Source: Luidia sarsii
Lineage: Eukaryota > Echinodermata > Asteroidea > Paxillosida > Luidiidae
Assembly: GCA_949987565.1 (NCBI GenBank)
Contig: OX465103.1
Location: 11,923,145 to 11,987,144 of the forward strand
Length of the DNA stretch: 64,000 nt
Direction: 5' to 3'
In this document: piece by piece, positions 1 through 11,896 of the stretch
How positions within the stretch are numbered: the stretch's first letter is position 1
How the letters are laid out: every line of letters begins with the position of its first letter
Notes under the pieces: model-generated
What the model saw: the letters and a program-made list of their open reading frames with translations, nothing else
What the model was told of the DNA's origin: nothing
The model's database searches: none
Position numbers and translations under genes: made by a program

Positions 1-404
1 TTTTCTTTCGACCTTTATGAGTGGGAGAGGGGCAAGTCTCAATCAGCTGTAGGCTACCGGTAGCTGCCGAAGGTCCACGAAACTCGCTCCTAATGATGCT
101 AAAGTACCGGCAGGCTACTCCGTTTAGAGGAAAAGGCATCCACAGTTCCAAACCGATATGCTGAACATCGTCTTTTGAAAATACAGTACCATTCCATCTG
201 ACGTTTGGGTCACACAGTGGCTGCCAACGTTAGTTGTAAGTCCAGCCTGTTGTACCCAGTTGCATAGAGCGTGATAATCTGCTAACCGCGATGTGATGTC
301 CATTGCTTTTGACTTGTATTCCACTCTTCTGTTACTTAGCACGGAAGGATAGTGACGTTGGGGTTGGCAATTAAGGCGATCCTACGAATCACGAGTTTTT
401 GTGC
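1..404. other. unannotated left edge
   Basis: I see no gene, RNA or repeat that I can name here. Reading frames are short and interrupted on both strands. Confidence 0.5.
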
Positions 405-459
405 TTCAGCAAAATTGGGAAGATCGGAAAACATCGATGTCCATAGATATCCTTCTAAT

Positions 460-478
460 TTAACCACTTCGCGCCGGG
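460..478 (+). repeat. piggyBac left terminal inverted repeat
   Basis: TTAACCACTTCGCGCCGGG, a perfect inverted match to 3318-3336. The first four bases are the TTAA target site. Confidence 0.9.
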
Positions 479-1151
479 GCCACATAAACGGGGTCGTGAC
501 CGCTGTCCGGGGCATTTTGGGTTATGTATCATTTTCAAAATTCGATAAAAATCGATACAAATCATGTACGATAACATAAATCGTGCAACCGATGCTACAA
601 TTTGTTGTCTTTCGAACAAGGCACAATCCGAGACATTGTGTGGCTTTTGAGCCCCCTTTATCCCACCAGGATTAGTGTCCTTTGTTCGCTGCCAGTGGAG
701 CGTGTCTGGATAACGTGTGTACGTGTGTGCGTACAGTGCTTGACCGCAAAAAATGCCTGCACTCCAATGGGGCCAATCTTGAGTGTAGTCGGTCAGGGTC
801 TGGCAGGACGATTGCGGTCGGGGCGATGGGTTGGTTTTGTAACCGATCCCGGTGGGCGAGGGCTGAGACAATGTATGGGTAGTGTCGGTATCTGTGACCA
901 TCTGTGGAATGCGGTTGACTCGCTTCGGTCAGCGGGTGTCCGTAAGCCCTCACCGACCACTCGCTGCTCCCTTATCGCCGGGAGACAGTGGGGTGCGGAC
1001 TGACCGGGGTAGCACGCTCTTGGGAACGAGCTTGATTCTAGTAGTACAGGGGCTGATTTATATATTGTATAAATGGACTAATCTTTATATTGTATATAAA
1101 TTGCTCAATATTGATCTTGTACTAAAGTGTGGAGCCCGTTCAAAACAACCT

Positions 1152-2844
1152 TTATCCCATTTTACTATAAAAGTGAGTATTGAGTGAATAATGGAGGAAT
1201 AATGACAACACGAGACAGGATTGTTCAGGTGTCAGAGGTATCTTTTGTTCATATTTTATTTCACTATGGAGCGTGGTGCTCACGGAAGCAAGGATCAACG
1301 CACAAAGCTTGCCCTGGACTGAGCAATGGACGCAGTACCGGTAGCGGAAATTGCCGTAGTGTGTCCGCTCCAAGGACCGGGGGAAGTGATGGCCAACCTG
1401 CTCGACCGGTGCCGCTGGTAGCTGGCGGCGGATGCCATACTGCGGAAGGGGCTCGTCAAACAGGAGCTCCCGTGCCAGTTCTCTGCGGAAGTCAAGGAAG
1501 GGCCCTCGATGACCGAGAGCAAGAGAGACGGCGTAGCTGTTTACCAGCGTCAAGTCCATCATATAGAAAACAGTTTCTTGTACCATTTTATGGACTTGCG
1601 AGCTGACCGATGGTTTGCAGCTAGCTGGTCGCTCCGGTCAACGCCGCCTATCAGCCTGTAGGCGAGGACACACGCGGGCTTCACCCGCTCGTTGGCGGCG
1701 CGGTCCCTCTTACCGGATGGACGGAGTTCCGGTGTATCCATGGTGGACAACAAACGAATGTCCTTCTTGTCCTTCCAGACGAGAGCAAGGAGGGAGCCAT
1801 TCTGCCCAATGCCTGCCGACCGATAGGCAACTTCTCCTGGCTTGAGACGGACAGTCCGAAGACTCGCGGGCATGTCGCGCCTGCATGGCATAACGGTGCC
1901 AACAACATTGAACTTGTCGGCATGCAGGCGGCGGAACATGTCCGGACTACTAAAGGCTCGGCCGAGCGCGAGGTTGTAGCCTTTCCCCTTGACATTGCTG
2001 ACGAGATCAAGGACCACAGTGGTCGACGCCGGTGTATATGCGAAACTTAGAGCAGTAGCCAGCGGCATTCCCGGTGCTTTGGCACAGCTTATACGCCTTG
2101 ATTCCGAAGCGGGCCCTCTTGCGCGGTCCGGAAACGAAGACGGCCGTAAAACTTGAAGAGGAAGTCGTCTACGGAAATGTCTCGTTCTGGCGTGTACACC
2201 TCGGCGAAACGAACCAACAGATGGTCAATGACAGGGCGTAGCTTGTACAAACGGTCAGGGCAATCTTCAGGCCTGGCAGCGTTGCCATTCAAATGTAACG
2301 CCTGAAGGATCGCCAGGAAACGGTCCCGCGGCATGGTCGATGAGAACAGGGACGTTTTCATCAGGGGATCGGTAGACCACTACCCGTGGTGAGAGTAGGG
2401 ACACTCACGATACCAGTCACTGATACACAGGGCCAGGAATGCTTGCATCTCACGGGTGGTTACGCTGGTCCACGCTCGCATGTGGTTGGACAGCGTGGCA
2501 GGCCGCTGACTTGCAAACCGGTTGGTCTCAGTGATGAGGATGTCAAGCAGTCCATCATCGAAGAACACCTCGAAAAGTTCCCGGTAGTTGGAGTATTGGG
2601 AGAGCCGCAGATCGATTGCATCCCCTCTTCCGGAAAAGCCGTATCTGAATGGCTAGCGATCGTGTTCGTCCCAATGGAACGTTGGGTCGGCAGAAGAAGC
2701 GCTTGGCCCGGCCAGGTTGCCAGGGTTGAGGAAGGGCCAGCGCGGGCCTTCAGGCGCTGAGCTACTACCGATAGCGGCACAGTCGCAGTCGGAGTCAGAG
2801 TCAGACTGGCTCAGACCCGAGGATTCAGACGAGACATCGGCCAT
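1152..2844 (-). pseudogene. piggyBac transposase relic (DDE_Tnp_1_7 family)
   Basis: Translated blocks on the minus strand follow the piggyBac transposase order across several frames. First is an acidic Ser/Asp-rich N-terminus (2844-2653). Next is a block with FFDDGLLDILITETNRFA and a following W..V...EM.AFLAL (about 2590-2380). Then come the MPRDRFLAILQALHLN block and ISVDDFLFKFYGR, which matches the region of the first catalytic Asp (2361-2089). The next block has VVLDLVSN (second Asp region), VALVWKDKKD-like LLALVWKDKKDIRLLST, and GGVDRSDQ with the last Asp pair (2068-1559). The end is a C-terminal region with a short Cys-containing tail (1586-1152). Frame changes near 2650 and 1560 and interruptions near 2380 and 2085 break the reading frame. 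The catalytic-region aspartates are still visible, so decay looks fairly recent. I infer no active protein from this copy. Confidence 0.85.
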
Positions 2845-3317
2845 CGTGATACGAGGAAGAGAGCAGGAGAGACGATCGAGCAGCCTATTTATTAGCTAAA
2901 GTGCAAGGCCAATTATATTGTTCAAGTCATATGTGGCCTGAATATGAATTGGCACCATTGTATGTGGCCTGCTGATATGCTAATTCATTGTATGGCTAAA
3001 CTGTCTCTATTCCTCCATTCTGTCACTCAATTGTCTTTAGAATACACCCGATCGATCGCAATACGGCTGTAAAGCAATTTAGCATGACCGCAAACCCGTT
3101 ATTCTCTCAACCCTCGCTCAACCCCATTGAGCCACTGAAACCGCAAGTTTCTGTCCCCGCGAACGGGGGAGACCAAGCGCAGGGCCCGGTACATTGAATA
3201 GAGCCAGCTGGTCCATTGTTTAGGGCTGCCGGGCTTGTAACTGATACGCATTCTGCGGTCTCCGAGTTCGGAGGTACCGGCCAGCGGGCTCAAGTTTTTT
3301 TCTCCGGATTCGGAGGT

Positions 3318-3336
3318 CCCGGCGCGAAGTGGTTAA
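3318..3336 (-). repeat. piggyBac right terminal inverted repeat
   Basis: CCCGGCGCGAAGTGGTTAA, the exact reverse complement of 460-478. The related motif GCGAAGTGGTTAA recurs at 48131-48143, marking a related element. Confidence 0.9.
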
Positions 3337-3648
3337 ACAGTTTGTAGGTGGTCATGATATAATCCTCATGTACTTGAAATCTTACGGTCTGGAATGCTGT
3401 ACTTCCCTAGAAATCTTCACTCAAACATCGACAAATAGTTTACTACTCGCGAGTCATAAACTATTTCTTACACTACAGAATGGTTCAAAAAAAAAACGTT
3501 ACGGATTTTTTAAAATACTTTTTTTCTACATTCTCAGATCACCATTTGAACCATGTTTGAACTAAACCTTCGCAGGATTTATTTTTTTGTAACACACAAG
3601 CTGTGGCAATCTTTTGACCTTTACCAATGTTGTATTGGGCCTTTAGGC

Positions 3649-4715
3649 AGCTATAGGCCAATGAGATTGGCCTCAGCTGGGATGATTCGATCCCTCATAG
3701 CAGCACACAAGCAATAAGCATTGCGGTGTAGCCAGTCTATATTCGTGCTAACGTCAAAAGAGCATTATAAAGCGTTGGACAACGGGCACAATCGTTTACC
3801 CCAACACAAGGCCCAGTTTTATTCGAAATGTTTTTGGGGGCATGACTGTGATCGACTTTCACCAACCACAATCTTAACAGTCGGGCCAGTCTCACTGACC
3901 GATGCTGCGACCAGTTGATATACTGACGGGCCTTCGGTCTAAATTCAATATACATATCTATAATCATGTATGCTTGATATGTATTTTGTTGGTCAGTGTT
4001 ATAGAGGAACTGGATACAAACGACAAGCCCCACTGAAACGTCAGCCCTGCTTGGAATCGAACCTCGGCTACAAGATGGGGAAGGCGAGGGAAGACAGACG
4101 ACTCCCGTGGGCTGGCGGGTCGAGTTTGACCCCCTACCCCCCCCTCAAAGAAAAAAAAATCCTTGAAAGTTGGGTCAGCGCGTTGGTTGGTTCACTCACC
4201 GACAGAAATGCCCGCTTTCACCTCCCACCGATCCAAACAGTCCTCCTTCACTCCTTCTCCTACCCACATGGAACTCGTTCCTAGAGTCCCGAGGCTAAAC
4301 TCACCGGAGATCGCCCCCCCTCTCCATCCCCCATCTCCCCCTCCCCTCCCCCTCTCTCTCCCCCCGGGGGACTCCCTCGGAGTTTATTGGTCACTTCCGA
4401 CCGAGGGAGAGAGGAGAGAGAGAGAGGGGGGCGGGGGAGAGAGACCACGCAGTCAGAGAAACAAGCAAGCAGGGCAGCGCTCTAGTTCCGGATCAAACCA
4501 CAGGAGGGAGGAATAAAGGCCTGCCTGCCTGCCCTCCTCTCTGCCCTTTCCCCCTTGCATGACCAGGCCACGACCTCGCGCCACTCGCCATAATTGCCCC
4601 CTTGGTGTTTTTTTTTTGGTTCGGATGGGAGGGTTGCAAAACTAGAGAGGACCCAGCGTTTCCATCCTCAAAGGCAGAATTTCTCTAAATTCTCGAGATT
4701 TTGCGTATAGGGTCG
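3649..4715. other. gene-free stretch with SINE-like B box
   Basis: I see no credible exon. On the minus strand about 4060-4040 reads GGTTCGATTCC, a good RNA polymerase III B box, but I found no matching A box, so it is at most a SINE remnant. A C/T-rich then G/A-rich block lies at about 4310-4440. Confidence 0.4.
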
Positions 4716-4721
4716 GTTTAG

Positions 4722-4826
4722 CGATGGTGGTAACACCATGTGAAACATCCCTTTTGAGGCGGGAGTGTGGCTCTGAAAAGAGCCGGTAACTCAACGTTTC
4801 GGGCAGTGTGTACTCTGCCCTTCCTC
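4722..4826 (-). repeat. histone-stem-loop-like repeat, copy A
   Basis: On the minus strand positions 4784-4769 read GGCTCTTTTCAGAGCC, identical to the consensus animal histone mRNA 3' stem-loop. It is preceded by a second hairpin (4820-4801: GGGCAG, 8-base loop, CTGCCC) and followed by a purine block (CTCAAAAGGGATG). Four related copies occur in the window. No histone coding sequence precedes it, so this is a dispersed element, not a histone gene end. Confidence 0.75.
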
Positions 4827-5639
4827 GGGAGAGAATTTGTTTTATGACCCATGTTTGTTTTTGTTTGGGGAGGCGGATACTGTTGGCTCTTCAGTAAAAC
4901 CATGCTCCGCACTCTTACATTAGCTGCAGTTGGCCTATCTGTGGGCCTAGCCCTACCCCTTATCATCCATTTTTTAAGGATTTTGATATTTTTTGAAAAA
5001 TATCAAATCATTCTTATCAAAATATCATAATATAATTATTGTTAACGATGGAGAACAACCAAGGGCTAACGTTACTGCAGCTACAGCTATTATGTTTCTC
5101 TTCGGAAATGGTGCGGTTCTGAAAAAAAACTTGTCTATTCATGCTGTCATGTTCTATACTCAGTTTGGTCTTAACTTCACCCCCCCCCCCTCCCCTTAGT
5201 CCTTCGAAGACGTCAGTCAGACCTCGTTGCAGGTGCTTAACTCCACACAACCGTACCCTTCATGAGAACCTATGTCGGGAAGTAGGCGAATCAAGACGAG
5301 GCGCTCGTTTATAAACAGCCGCCCAGTGACATTTTTGTCCCGGAACGCTACTGAAAAGTCGAATCTGATGAACCAACCAAAAACACGGGCATCTAAGAAT
5401 AATGGCACGTACGTCAGAGCAGCGGCGAACAAACTGCAGCAGTTACGCAATGACCACACGGAAACACAGTACACAATCAAGCAATGTCATAGAAACCATC
5501 GTGCGTGCGTCTTGGGAACTGAGGCATTGGGAGGTGGGTGGTTTGTAACATGTTGCTATGGTAACATAAGAGTCGGCTTATCGTGGGGGCTTGAGGGCTT
5601 TCTTTTTTATATTTCGTTTTATTTATTTTTTATTTTTTT
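4827..5639. other. gene-free stretch
   Basis: AT-rich sequence with a poly-C run near 5180. The region 5272-5590 is open on the plus strand but has no recognisable domain, and I do not call it a gene. Confidence 0.4.
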
Positions 5640-6092
5640 TTCTCGAGCGGCCCCACCGTCTCAGCTTTCAGTGTTCCGGACGCGCTGATACCGGCCCGTA
5701 TCGGGTATCGCATATGCCGCGCCCGACCGAGTGCCGCAACCGCGCGCTGCAACTAACCCGGGCCCTACAGGCGGGCCGACACCCGATATCTCCATGCAGG
5801 GTACGGCCAACCGTCCGGTCGGAAAGGGGATCCTCTGCAAGTCGGAGGCACAGACGGGTTCCGGATGTCAAACGCTGTCGAGTGGGCGGTAGCGCGGAAG
5901 GTGGCTGGTTGGGAAACGATTCGACAACGTGGGCGGAAGTTTGTTTGCCTTCCCCCCCCCTTTTTTTTTACGGGCGATTGCGTACAGTGAGCTTAGTCTC
6001 GACGTTCTATGTCGGCGACGCTGTTTTGAACGCTGAGGGCGTCCGGGGGCGGACCATTGTCTCGCTGACATCTTGCGACCTTTCCGTTTCAA
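5640..6092. promoter_or_regulatory. CpG-rich island, possible promoter
   Basis: CpG dinucleotides are dense from about 5640 to 6090 in an otherwise CpG-poorer neighbourhood. Open frames on both strands here are typical of GC-rich sequence and match no family I recognise. Promoter function is inference only. Confidence 0.3.
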
Positions 6093-6199
6093 AGGGAAGG
6101 GGTGAATCGAATGCTATCCGCTACCAAGTATCCAAAATAGGTAAACACAAAAACACACTGGGAGACTCGGTCAGATTTCTGAAAATAGGCGCCAACTGA

Positions 6200-7203
6200 G
6201 GTTTAAGGTTAGCAGTATTGTCTTCAAATTGGCGACTCTTGGATCTTTCGTAAAAATACAAGAGGCTCGGATGTCGGCGAGTTCTTTTCAGCGAGTTTCT
6301 GGCGAAAACCGATTCGTAAACAACATCAGAATTAAAGAAGAGGAAGAAGAAGAAGAAGAAGCAGCTATTCGTGGATTAGGAATGTCCAGGCAGCTATACC
6401 TGAGGGCGCGGTTGGATTCAAACCCGCAGAGGTCACCAACTGCATTGTCCACAGTGATACACTCAAGTTGACTCAACGCTGCACATTACATATAGGGTGC
6501 AACACACAAAATCCATCCAAGATGGCTCCGCCGAGCTGATTATCATAAAGTGTGTACCCACAACTTTTTTTTTAATAAGGGGTCTTTGGAGGCTAATTAA
6601 CTGATACATTGTAGAACAAGTGAAGCTTAAGACAACCTGGGGCTCACTCTTCAATTTGGTATGAAATGTGGACCACATCTGGCTTTAAATGTGGCCCTAT
6701 TTGGCTGCGGAAGTGGAGGGGTCCATCCCAAAATCCTTGCAGAAATTCGGCTTGGACGACTACACATTTTGGGGGTGTTTTTTTCTGTGGGTAATTAGCA
6801 AAAAATCTAATCGGCTAAGGGCACTCAAATTGAAAAGAATCTGAGAGATGAAGGTCCAAACTACAATTTGAAGTATAGCTACAAGAACTGAGAGACTTTT
6901 GGGCGTTGGATAATTGGCTTTGAAAGCGAGTGTTTTTGTACAGTGTTCAATGGGAGCTCGATTTAGTGTTCTGCACCCTTAAGACACCCGAATGGCGCCC
7001 TCACAGTTCAACGGCACATGGGACATGTTATGGGTTTTTACATCTGATACAAGGTCGACATAAGGGGAAACTTGAAGTTCGGGTATTGGTTACAAATCCT
7101 GTATAGTGTATAGGGAGGAGAGAAATCTAAAGGCTGCAGAGATGGGGAGAATACTGGAAATATCATAGACTAGAAAAAAGTAGACGACCTCGAGGTAGAA
7201 GAC
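6200..7203. repeat. SINE-like remnant and otherwise gene-free sequence
   Basis: An AAG/GAA tract lies at about 6338-6362. On the minus strand about 6425-6413 reads GGTTTGAATCC, a plausible pol III B box downstream of a weak A-box-like block, suggesting a degraded tRNA-derived SINE at about 6472-6388. The remainder shows no recognisable features. Confidence 0.35.
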
Positions 7204-7349
7204 CAGGGGTGGATTTCACAAAGCCCAACGATGCATCGTAACACAACTTACGATGGATAACTCATCTAAGTTGTGATAGCCCGTATGGTTTCTGTGCATC
7301 ACTCACCGTCTTGCGATTGATAGTAAGTCACAATGAGTCTGGTGAAGTC
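7204..7349 (+). repeat. dispersed short element (GGATTTCACAAAGCC family), copy 1
   Basis: It starts GGGGTGGATTTCACAAAGCC and contains imperfectly inverted blocks built around GATGCATCGTAAC and TTACGATGGATAAC. It ends near GAGTCTGGTGAAGTC. Related copies are at 22101-22253, 26250-26337 and 43751-43899, some in the opposite orientation. It looks like a MITE, with no coding capacity. Confidence 0.65.
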
Positions 7350-9480
7350 GAACGCAAGAATTCTATCAGTTTGTCTAGTCACTATCACAGGCAGAATACA
7401 ATTGAATTTCATCGGGCAAAATATCAGGAAAGACGGCATAGAAACGACAGTAACGAAAGGGGTGGGGGGGGGGAACAAGAAGGTCTCCACATCTGCCAAA
7501 TTGACGACCAAATCAGAGAGGCAAGCTTTGCTGAAAATTGCAGTGAGTAGGGCCTAATATTGCGCAAGACCGATGTCTTCAGACGGACATGACAGCCAGT
7601 ATTTCGAATCAAACTTCCATCCGCGCAACCAGAGGGGAAGGAAACAGGACCTGACCCCATGCACAAACAACAAGTGAGTATGAGTTGCCAAGCAAGTAGA
7701 CTATATACTGGACGCAGGAAAAATAATATTGGTCAATTTCAGCTCACAAGCCAGACAACCTTTTGTTTGGTCAAATGAGGGCGCTGTTTATGTATTTTTT
7801 TAGGGGGAGTTGCGTTGTCGTATGTCAGATAAAGGTGCGTTCTAAAAGCACAATGCTTCACGCTCAAATGTAATATATCATAGTGAGCCCTGTTATCGTT
7901 GGGATATTTGAAGTCAGACTTTTGTTAAAGGCCATTTAGATTTGTTGATAAATTACCGTCAGAAGAAAAAAAATCCATGAAAAACCCAAAGACGATTCAT
8001 TGCCCGTTTTCGTCACGCATCCCTCCACTTTCATAGCCACGTTGAATCACTTTCCAGTCCCCCGATTCTCAAATTTCTACAACACGGAACTCCAAGGTTG
8101 TGAAATGCATCTACGAAATGAACATTGGCCTAGTGTGCGCCCTCATTATAATTTGACAAGAGTGAAATATTGTCACGAGAGGGCTCACTTCCACTTTTTA
8201 AGATGGCCGGTTCTGGCTCAAGAGCCGTGCACGCGGATCATTCACGCCGTGGATGTGTAAATGCGTGACTGCGTATTTTACGAGCAGACTCACGCTAAGG
8301 CGCACGAGAAGCAACTCCTCACGCAAGCAGCGCTCTGCAAGATTAACAAAAACACACTATCTCAAGTTCACTTTTTTTTTCAATGCACGAGAAACGGGAA
8401 CGCTATAAGAATACAGCCTCGGGTTCCGCACATTAACCTGGGACCTCAAAGGTGACCGAGGACTAGAGGGCTATGTGGGACACCTCTCCATTGTCCAGGA
8501 CCAGAACAATCGCCCCGGGAACCCGGCCGCAGACAGCCCAAACAAGCGAACAATGCTTTCCCCCCCCCCCGTGACAGATTAATTCTCTCACCGATGGGGA
8601 GCGGGGGCGTATTATTTGGGGGACAAGGGAGCCTTCAAGAAAATATTCTCAATAAAAAATAATGTCTTCTTGATTGTCTACTGTGGTATGAACATTAGCG
8701 TACTCACTCCACACCATGTTCTTGAAACGGTTCACGGTTACGTGGGAAAAAAAATATCATACATTCCTCGACATAAAGATACAGTTGCCTTTTCTGTTTC
8801 CTGGCTGGCTAAGGATTCAAATTCCAAAAAGTGTGAATTCGCCTCTCAAAAATGTCCTACAATCATAATTGTATTAAAAAAAAAATACATTCAGGAAGCG
8901 AGAAGGCCGTCATCGGAAGTGACTGTCCAAGGTATTTTCAAGAAAACAAGAGAAAGGGAAATGGCTGGGAAAGATTAATCAATTTGACAGAAATAGCCAG
9001 GGAAATTGTTGAACCAGGATTTGAACTTCTTTCCATCCCGTTGATGGTGCTGTCCCCCCCCCCCCAATTGGTCAACTATCTTCGCATGGGCGGGGGGGGG
9101 GGGGGGGTCACCAGTCAGAAGCATTTGAACCAACTCAACTGCCTTATATCTCCAAGGATCACACCCACATTCCCCGCATTCAGATGCAAACAACAGTTGT
9201 CATTCCTCACTGACCATAGCCATTCAGGAATCCCACAAAAATGGCCCTTTTTCACTTGATTCTCAAAGGAGATATTGGACAACTTCAGGAACTGTCTGGG
9301 GAAAAAAAATCACGTTCTACATCCGCTCTCACTGGAATTTTATCAGCACGTGTTGCAATAATCAGGAAAGAGGGTTTGCCTTACCTCATTTTAGGCATCT
9401 GCAAAATCTTTCCAAATCAAAGTAGGCGTCGAGTTCCTCCTCCGAACTTGAAAGGTGTCAGTCGATTTCTCTCGGCAACC
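7350..9480. other. gene-free stretch
   Basis: I see no recognisable gene. Short G and C homopolymer runs occur near 7463, 8565, 9055 and 9095. Frames such as 8000-8260 have no recognisable domain. Confidence 0.4.
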
Positions 9481-10215
9481 TCAGAGGGAGAGAGAGGGAG
9501 AGAGGGGGCGGGGTGTTTTGAAGTAGACGGCCCACTCGTCGAGTACGGCAGAGTTCAGTGACTGAAGGAGTGATGACCGGGCAGACGTTGGTCCTTGGCC
9601 CGTTGTCTTTCCCCGTGTCGCCCCGCCGCCGTCGGTCCGCTCAGTCGGCCCGGTATAGGGAGTCCGCCGGGGAGAGCACGGTCGGTGCTTTAGAGAGTGC
9701 GGCTCCCTCGTCCCCTCTCCCAGATGTTTGCACATGATATACAAACCGAGGAATGATCATTGTGTCGATTGTTAGCACTGGGGCTCACGGGTTCCCATTG
9801 ACTCTCACTGTAAGAGCCCCGGCCGATCGGTTTATTCATGGAGGCAGGGTTTATTCTACTTTTGTTGGCCGGGCTTTCTGTTCTTGTTTTATCGTCCTCT
9901 CACGCGCGCTCTCTCCGTCTCTCCCTCTGGTCTCTTGGCTGGTGATACTTCTCGTGTCCACACGCGGGATGGAAGGGAGGGACCGGGAGGTTGCGAACAT
10001 TGGGCCGTGGTCGCGTGGGGCCCGGGGATCCACCGTTGTGAAATCGATCGCTGCAGACCGTTGGGTTTACGAGCCACATTCTCCAGCGGTGGCAATGAAT
10101 CTAGCACTGTTGTTATACATTGTGATACTCAGGCATTGTTTTGTTTTTATACACGTGGGGCTGTGTTAACTTTCCTGCAGCGAAGGATCCAAGATGGCGG
10201 TCTGCCCAGGTGACG
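9480..10215. promoter_or_regulatory. CpG-rich island with AAGATGGCGG motif
   Basis: CpG-rich sequence surrounds 9590-9700 and 9895-10080. It is followed at about 10191-10201 by AAGATGGCGG, the classic YY1-type motif found at many animal transcription starts. A GTGACG donor-like sequence lies just after a possible short first coding segment. No downstream exon could be identified, so a plus-strand promoter is only a candidate. Confidence 0.3.
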
Positions 10216-11143
10216 GTCCGTGCGCGCAGTATACATTCAGTACGTTAGTATAATGTTATACACAGTACACGCTGTCCCTGAGCTCGAAGAAATTACCGGT
10301 CAGTTTTTGTATGGGCAGAGTTCTTTGGCATTTTTGGTTTACTCGAATGCATCATGGCGCGCCGAGGCATTTCGTACTGTATTCAACCTTGGCTCAACTC
10401 ACCGTGCTTACCTGGCGTGCCACAGACTGTCAACCATCTGACACACACGCTGCATCCTCGGTTTCCTTCGGTTTATTCCGGCCGTCGATTGGTGGCGCTG
10501 TTCGGTTTTAACACGGCTGGTCTGATACTTGTTTTTTCTGGTCGGTCTTGAATGACGAGCGGACAATATTTAGTGGGAATGAGACCAACAATCAGAATAT
10601 GATTTTAATGTTCTGGTACCGGTACCTGCGCGGAAGACGAGGAGGAAGCGAGTTCAACAAGGTGTAGAGAGTGAGCACTGTGGACCTTGCAATGACACCT
10701 ATTTTTTTTGGACAGCTTTGGTCAAAATAACATCATGGTAACATCATTAGGCAATGAAAGCCCAGCTGATGGATTGGATGAGAGAAAATAAGCCCCAAAC
10801 CCAATATTTCAGGGGAAGTCAAATGTTGGGCAAAAAACAACGACAACAACACAGAGGTCGATTGCACAGACGTGTGCAAGGGAGAAATCGCACCGGCGTT
10901 CGTTTTCATCAGCTAGCTCTCCAGACAGACCGTGCCACACGCTGAGACACGAGAAGGTGCCATTTCCAAAACTCGGCGAACAATCGGCAACAATAAATAC
11001 CTGCGATATAAATTCAATAATAGTACACTATTATTTATAGATCCAGCCTGGCACGGGACGTCTGTGTCGCTTTTGTCACGCTTGTTTTGTGGTAGGCTGG
11101 AGAGGAGTCGTTGTTTGTAACTACAGACAATGATTTATAGTGG
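10216..11143. other. gene-free stretch
   Basis: I recognise no exon, RNA gene or repeat family member between the CpG-rich island and the piggyBac-like terminus. Confidence 0.4.
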
Positions 11144-11220
11144 TGCCCGGATTCGGTTAGCCCGGAGCGTAGCAACACCGCTGGCGGCGCTCCGAATTCG
11201 TTGGGCCCCGCGCGAAGCGG
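11144..11220 (+). repeat. degraded piggyBac-type terminus
   Basis: This aligns with 48062-48143: both contain CGGATTCGG/GCATTCGG, then GTAGCAACACC, then CTCCGAATTCG, and end in GCGAAG(C/T)GGT. The terminal TTAA is lost here (GCGAAGCGGTCGA). It is probably a non-autonomous relative of the TTAA-flanked elements in this window. Confidence 0.55.
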
Positions 11221-11550
11221 TCGATGACACCGGGGAAATCACTGGAGGGAACGGCGTCTACAGACACCCATCTACTCCTATAATACCACACCCTTCCGTG
11301 GAGACTGGCCCCACCGTGTATAACGCTCGGCAAATCAAGCCAGCGACACCCGTATAACAGAGCACGCCCGCACTCCATCCATGGTCGGGGGCCAAGGGGG
11401 GATCAAGTGACGGAGACAGCACGGGGAGAGGGTCGGGTGGGTGTGGGGTGGGCTGGGGGTGTGGATGGGTGGCGGGCGGGGAACAGATGTGGTCGGGAGC
11501 CAGGTGAGGAACCCACTTTATTGTAGAGACCACCTGCGCAACAGAGAAAA

Positions 11551-11858
11551 ATAATCAACTTCTTTTGGAAAAACTCGGCGAGAAGTGGACACGGTGTCCA
11601 AAGTTGGGATTGGGGCCGCTATTAATGGTTGAGCTATGTTGAAAAAACGTAAACCTTCAAGCTATTCCTAAAAAATAAACTAATATGAACTAATCCCAAG
11701 AAATGATTAATCATAAGGAAAATGAAATAAAACATATTCGGCCATAAAAGTGCTTGGGAATCCTGTAAATAATAATAAACTTCTTTTGGAAAAACTCGGC
11801 GAGAAGTGGACACGGTGTCCAAAGTTGGGATTGGGGCCGCAATTAATGGTTGAGCTAT
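11551..11858 (+). repeat. 87-bp direct repeat pair
   Basis: Positions 11551-11637 and 11772-11858 are nearly identical at an offset of 221 bp. Both contain CTTCTTTTGG, ACTCGGCGAGAAGTGGACAC, a perfect GGACAC/GTGTCC inversion and GGTTGAGCTAT. The 134-bp spacer is AT-rich. The pair lies just left of a telomere-like tract, so it may be part of a larger element. Confidence 0.7.
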
Positions 11859-11896
11859 AAGTGCGCATGTGCAAAGCCAGGTTTTTACTGAGGCCT

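Larger units (their letters stand above)
460..3336 (-). mobile_element. piggyBac-family DNA transposon with intact termini, decayed transposase
   Basis: The element is 2877 bp including both TTAA target sites (460-463 and 3333-3336). The first 19 bases, TTAACCACTTCGCGCCGGG, are the exact reverse complement of the last 19. That is the expected structure of a piggyBac element: TTAA duplication plus terminal inverted repeats. It encloses a minus-strand piggyBac transposase relic. The only flaw I see is in the coding region, so the ends could still be a substrate for a transposase supplied elsewhere; that is inference. It inserted at a TTAA inside an older short repeat. Confidence 0.9.
405..3648. 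repeat. short inverted-repeat element split by a piggyBac insertion
   Basis: The flanks of the piggyBac element (about 405-459 and 3337-3648) read together as a diverged, reverse-complement relative of the element at 60024-60338. Shared blocks include AACATCGATGTCC next to the left junction (relative: CCGGATGTCCAC) and CAGTTTGT...GGTCATGATA...ATCCTCATG after the right junction. The right end, GACCTTTACCAATGTTGTATT, resembles the relative's terminal GACCTTCAACAATGTCGTAT. The host element is older than the piggyBac insertion. The left boundary is eroded and approximate. Confidence 0.65.

Noticed and set aside
4722..4826. Real histone gene 3' end
   Set aside because: The hairpin is exact, but no H2A, H2B, H3, H4 or H1 coding sequence ends upstream on the minus strand, and four more copies exist in non-histone contexts.
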